From NCBI GenBank assembly GCA_937900755.1, contig CALCDN010000075.1, positions 1 through 24,777 on the forward strand: a DNA stretch of 24,777 nt, read 5' to 3'. Under the pieces are notes generated by a model, which did no database searches, was not told where the DNA came from, and saw only the letters and a list, made by a program, of their open reading frames with translations. The translations under genes were made by a program, and so were the position numbers. This document shows positions 21,802-24,777 of the stretch, one piece after another. Position 1 is the stretch's first letter, and the number at the start of each line of letters is the position of its first letter. Source of the stretch: an uncultured Acetobacter sp. Its GTDB lineage: Bacteria; Pseudomonadota; Alphaproteobacteria; Acetobacterales; Acetobacteraceae.

Positions 21802-24042
21802 ATGAGTGAGACTGAACACGATATCCTGCTCCCCGAACATTGCGGCAACATGTATTACGAAATACTCATGCAGGCCGCGGATGGGGTTATCATCATCAAT
21901 GAGAGCAACCGGATTGTCTTCTTCAACACAGCGGCTGAGCGGCTATGGGGTTATGCGGCATCGGAAGTGATGGGGCAGAATGTCAAATGTCTTGTGCCTC
22001 TCGAACATCGCGGCAAACATGACGAGTATATTGCCCAGAACCGCACCACGGGTGTTGACCGGATTGTCGGCACATCGCGTGAAATAACCTTTACCCGGAG
22101 TGCGGGGGATTATGCGGTGGCCGAAATGTCGGTGTCCGCGATCACGCTCCCGGCAACCCACAAACGCTATTATATGGCCATTGTGAAAGGGGTTACGGAG
22201 GAAAGCCACCGCAAAAAACTGCTGACCTTGCAAAACAAGGTTTTTACGGAACTTGCCGGAAAGGCAACGGAGCAGGACATTGCCGACATGCTCTGCGTCG
22301 AAGCCGAGACGCTGGTGCCCAACAGTGTGGCCGTGCTGTTGCAGATTACCCCGGAGCGGGGGCTTGAAATACTTTCTGGTGAAAGCCTGCCCCGGCGCAA
22401 AGGCAGAACACTGACCCGCATGACGCTGTCTGAAGCGGATATGGTGGCCTTGCGTACACACCCCGAGGAAGCACGGACCGTTGTGTGGCAGGATGCGGGT
22501 GCTGTCGAGCAGGAGGTGGGGCTGCTTGACTGCTGGGCTTCGACCGTCTGTGACGGTACGGGTGCGCCAATTGGCATCTTTGCCCTTTATTCGCGCAATC
22601 GCGACAAGATCACCAATTGGCCACAAAAGATTGTCTCTGGGTGTGTGCCGTCCTGCGCGGCCATTATCGAGCGGGGGAAAACCCGGCAAAGACTGAATCG
22701 CCTTGACAGGTATGACTCACTCACCGGCCTTCTCAACCGTAACGCAGTAACCCTTATTCTCAAAAACATGATGGCCCAGCCAGCAGGTTGGCCGTTTGCC
22801 CTTCTTGTTCTTGATATCGACCTGTTTCAGGATATCAACAACCTCATGGGGTACGATCAGGGCGATCTTCTGCTCCAGATTGTCGCACAGCGTCTGAGCG
22901 GGCAATGCCGCAGCAATTTTGTAACCGGTCGCTTGGGAGGCGATGATTTTGTCATCATCATTCCCGGTGGAGACAGGAATACCGCCAGCGCGTTTGCCGA
23001 AACGCTGATTGATGTCATGCATGAGCCGATTATTATCAACGGTCATGAACTGATTGTCTCGATCAGCACCGGGATCAGCCTGTACCCCGATGAGAGCAAG
23101 GACGTGGAGCAGGTTCTGAACCGGGCGGAAGTGGCCATGCTGGAGGCCAAAAAAACCGCGCGCGGGAGTTTCCGTATTCTCGACAATGCCTCTGACGGTG
23201 AGGTGCAGTCACGGCTGATTGTTGGTTCCGCCTTGCGCAAGGCTATTCAACATTCGGAGTTGCGCCTGTTTTATCAACCCCAGATCTGTGTCACCACAGG
23301 AAAGCTGCATGGGGTCGAAGCCCTGGCGCGCTGGCAGCATCCTGTGCTGGGTGCGGTTCCGCCTTCGCGCTTTATTCCCATAGCGGAGGAGACAGGCCAG
23401 ATCGAAGCCATTGGCCGGTGGTCCATAGGTGAGGCGTGTCAGCAGCTTGCCAAGTGGGACCGGCAGGGCATTGTGGTGCCTGTGGTCAGTGTCAATATTT
23501 CGGCGGGGCATTTTGCCAGTTCGGAGTTGCTTCAACAGATCGTGGATGTGCTGGACACCTATGGCCTGACCCCTGACCGTCTGACAATCGAAATTACCGA
23601 GAGCGTGATGATGCGGCAGAGTTCGGATGCGCTGGCGACACTGTCCGCCATCCGCGGGATCGGGGTTGGTCTTTCCCTGGATGATTTTGGCACAGGGTTT
23701 TCGTCCCTGTCGCGCCTGAGCACCCTGCCTTTGACGGAGCTCAAGATCGATCGGAGCTTTGTGATGAATTTTGAAGAAAACATAAGCTCCCTGATTGTAA
23801 CGGAAGCGGCCATTACAATTGGCAAAAGACTGGGTGTGCGGATTGTGACCGAAGGCGTGGAGGATGGCTCGCAGGAGGAAATGCTGCGTTCCATGGGGTG
23901 TGATGTCATGCAGGGGTACCTGTTCGGCAGGCCAATGCCCCCGAGTGAACTCCAGACCTGGATCAAGGGGCGCCCGGTGGAAGACACGGGCCATTTACCA
24001 GAAAAAGACATGTCTGGTCATGATGTTTCCATAACAGGATAA
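21802..24042 (+). CDS. DosP/PDEA1-type haem-PAS, GAF, GGDEF, EAL c-di-GMP phosphodiesterase
   Basis: This 746-residue protein is predicted to degrade cyclic-di-GMP in response to oxygen. The order is PAS (~20-135), GAF-like (~145-290), GGDEF (~305-460), EAL (~473-722). The PAS domain is close to E. coli DosP PAS-A as I recall it; H73 in RGKHDEYI aligns with the haem ligand His77 and R93 with Arg97, but T91 replaces the distal Met95. The GGDEF motif reads GGDDF (379-383) without an upstream RxxD inhibitory site, so cyclase activity is uncertain. The EAL domain keeps E507-A-L, N565, E597, D627-D628, K648, E684 and Q704, so phosphodiesterase activity is likely. It lies behind a sigma-54/NifA-type promoter. 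The ribosome-binding site is weak (GGAT). Confidence 0.88.
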   Translation: MSETEHDILLPEHCGNMYYEILMQAADGVIIINESNRIVFFNTAAERLWGYAASEVMGQNVKCLVPLEHRGKHDEYIAQNRTTGVDRIVGTSREITFTRSAGDYAVAEMSVSAITLPATHKRYYMAIVKGVTEESHRKKLLTLQNKVFTELAGKATEQDIADMLCVEAETLVPNSVAVLLQITPERGLEILSGESLPRRKGRTLTRMTLSEADMVALRTHPEEARTVVWQDAGAVEQEVGLLDCWASTVCDGTGAPIGIFALYSRNRDKITNWPQKIVSGCVPSCAAIIERGKTRQRLNRLDRYDSLTGLLNRNAVTLILKNMMAQPAGWPFALLVLDIDLFQDINNLMGYDQGDLLLQIVAQRLSGQCRSNFVTGRLGGDDFVIIIPGGDRNTASAFAETLIDVMHEPIIINGHELIVSISTGISLYPDESKDVEQVLNRAEVAMLEAKKTARGSFRILDNASDGEVQSRLIVGSALRKAIQHSELRLFYQPQICVTTGKLHGVEALARWQHPVLGAVPPSRFIPIAEETGQIEAIGRWSIGEACQQLAKWDRQGIVVPVVSVNISAGHFASSELLQQIVDVLDTYGLTPDRLTIEITESVMMRQSSDALATLSAIRGIGVGLSLDDFGTGFSSLSRLSTLPLTELKIDRSFVMNFEENISSLIVTEAAITIGKRLGVRIVTEGVEDGSQEEMLRSMGCDVMQGYLFGRPMPPSELQTWIKGRPVEDTGHLPEKDMSGHDVSITG

Positions 24043-24112
24043 ATGGAATTTTTATACTTGTTCTCCTTGTGGAGAGTTCGTGGCATCCCTCTTTCTGGAT
24101 CGGAAAAACAGC

Positions 24113-24777
24113 ATGACCATCATTACTCCAGCCACACGGACCATGGACGGACAAAACCTTTCCGATCTGGAGGACCGCAGGCGCTTTATGGGCCTGACGG
24201 AGGAGGACTGTGGAACCATACGCTCCATAAAGACCGTTATAGACTGCGAACTTTCGCAAGCCCTGGACAAGTTCTACAATCAGGTGCGCCATACGCCTGA
24301 GGTAAGAGGTTTTTTTTCGTCCGAGGCGCAGATTGACCATGCCAAGGGAGCACAGCAGAAACACTGGGAGAATATTTCCTCCGCCAGCTTTGGCACCGAA
24401 TATGCCCAGGACGTGGGCAGGATCGGCAGTATCCATGCGCGTATTGGCCTTGAGCCCAGATGGTATATTGGCGGTTATGCCATTGTGCTTGACCATCTTA
24501 TTCATGCCCTTGTCAGCAATGCCCTGCCCAAAGGGGGCCTGTTTGACAAGAAACATACCGTCGCCAAAAAACTTGGAGACCAGATAAGCAGCTTGTGCAA
24601 GGCAGTGTTATTTGAGATGGACCTGACTATTTCGGTCTATCTGGCGGAAGCGGAAAAAGCCCGGGCAAAGGCGCGCGACGAGGCTATTGAAAAAGAGCGT
24701 GTGTTTGTCGCGGAAAGTTTTGGCTCTGTCATTCAGAATATCGCGGAGCAGAATCTTGCGGACACCATGAAAAGTGA
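24113..24777 (+). CDS. Globin-coupled sensor (HemAT-like), 3' truncated by window
   Basis: The frame is open from ATG 24113 to the window end (221 codons). Residues ~20-178 form a sensor-globin domain with distal-pocket Y55 in DKFYNQV, proximal haem ligand H84 in AQQKHWENI, and the family signature IHARIGLEPRWYIGGY (107-122). A charged helix rich in Ala/Lys/Glu follows (178-200), then a HAMP-like stretch (VAESFGSVIQNIAEQNLADTM). This layout is typical of globin-coupled methyl-accepting chemotaxis proteins used for aerotaxis, but the output domain is beyond the window and could instead be GGDEF. The gap from the PDE gene is 70 bp, without a clear terminator or sigma-54 site, so they may be co-transcribed. 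Confidence 0.85.
   Translation, partial: MTIITPATRTMDGQNLSDLEDRRRFMGLTEEDCGTIRSIKTVIDCELSQALDKFYNQVRHTPEVRGFFSSEAQIDHAKGAQQKHWENISSASFGTEYAQDVGRIGSIHARIGLEPRWYIGGYAIVLDHLIHALVSNALPKGGLFDKKHTVAKKLGDQISSLCKAVLFEMDLTISVYLAEAEKARAKARDEAIEKERVFVAESFGSVIQNIAEQNLADTMKS

Noticed and set aside
24080..24095. TGGCAT-N5-TTTCT before the globin-coupled sensor as a fifth sigma-54 promoter
   Set aside because: The -12 element lacks the essential GC pair at the required spacing.
1..24777. CRISPR array, tRNA, rRNA or insertion sequence
   Set aside because: No spaced direct repeats, tRNA-like cloverleaf, rRNA segment or transposase was seen on either strand.

Overview
This window is one end of a contig carrying a large molybdenum-nitrogenase (nif/fix) gene cluster, with every confident gene on the + strand. 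The first ~57 bases are not genomic: they match the Illumina P5/Nextera adapter, so the contig breaks inside nifB. Gene order, FixABCX electron supply, four -24/-12 (sigma-54) promoters and a DosP/PDEA1-type sensor point to an alphaproteobacterium, most likely an acetic acid bacterium (Acetobacteraceae) related to Gluconacetobacter diazotrophicus. The species assignment is inference; no rRNA or other marker is present.

Region 1 (58-3072): 3' part of nifB, then fdxN, an LRV-type leucine-rich-variant Fe-S protein, nifZ, nifT and a SIR2-like gene, tightly packed and closed by a strong rho-independent terminator. Region 2 (3073-12337): a sigma-54 promoter drives nifH-nifD-nifK-nifE-nifN-nifX, the NifX-associated protein, a small CCE_0567-type protein, fdxB and nifQ. 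Hairpins lie in the H-D, D-K and K-E gaps. Region 3 (12338-16834): a 339-bp gap with a second sigma-54 promoter, then iscA-like gene, nifU, nifS, nifV, nifW. Region 4 (16835-21455): a perfect NifA-type upstream site plus sigma-54 promoter, then fixA, fixB, fixC, fixX and a modD-like gene. Region 5 (21456-24777): another perfect NifA-type site and sigma-54 promoter, a ~260-nt leader with hairpins and a possible 42-codon ORF, a DosP-type haem-PAS/GAF/GGDEF/EAL protein, and the start of a globin-coupled sensor cut by the window end.

Together these genes make the Fe protein and MoFe protein (nifHDK), build FeMo-co (nifB, nifEN, nifX, nifQ, nifV) and Fe-S clusters (nifU, nifS, iscA-like), protect or mature the enzyme (nifW, nifZ, nifT), and deliver low-potential electrons (fixABCX, fdxN, fdxB). 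The most interesting part is the right end: an oxygen-sensing cyclic-di-GMP phosphodiesterase apparently placed under nif-type control, next to a second haem-based sensor. This suggests that nitrogen-fixing cells actively retune c-di-GMP and motility to oxygen. The second item of note is a SIR2-like protein translationally coupled to nifT that lacks the usual catalytic Asn.
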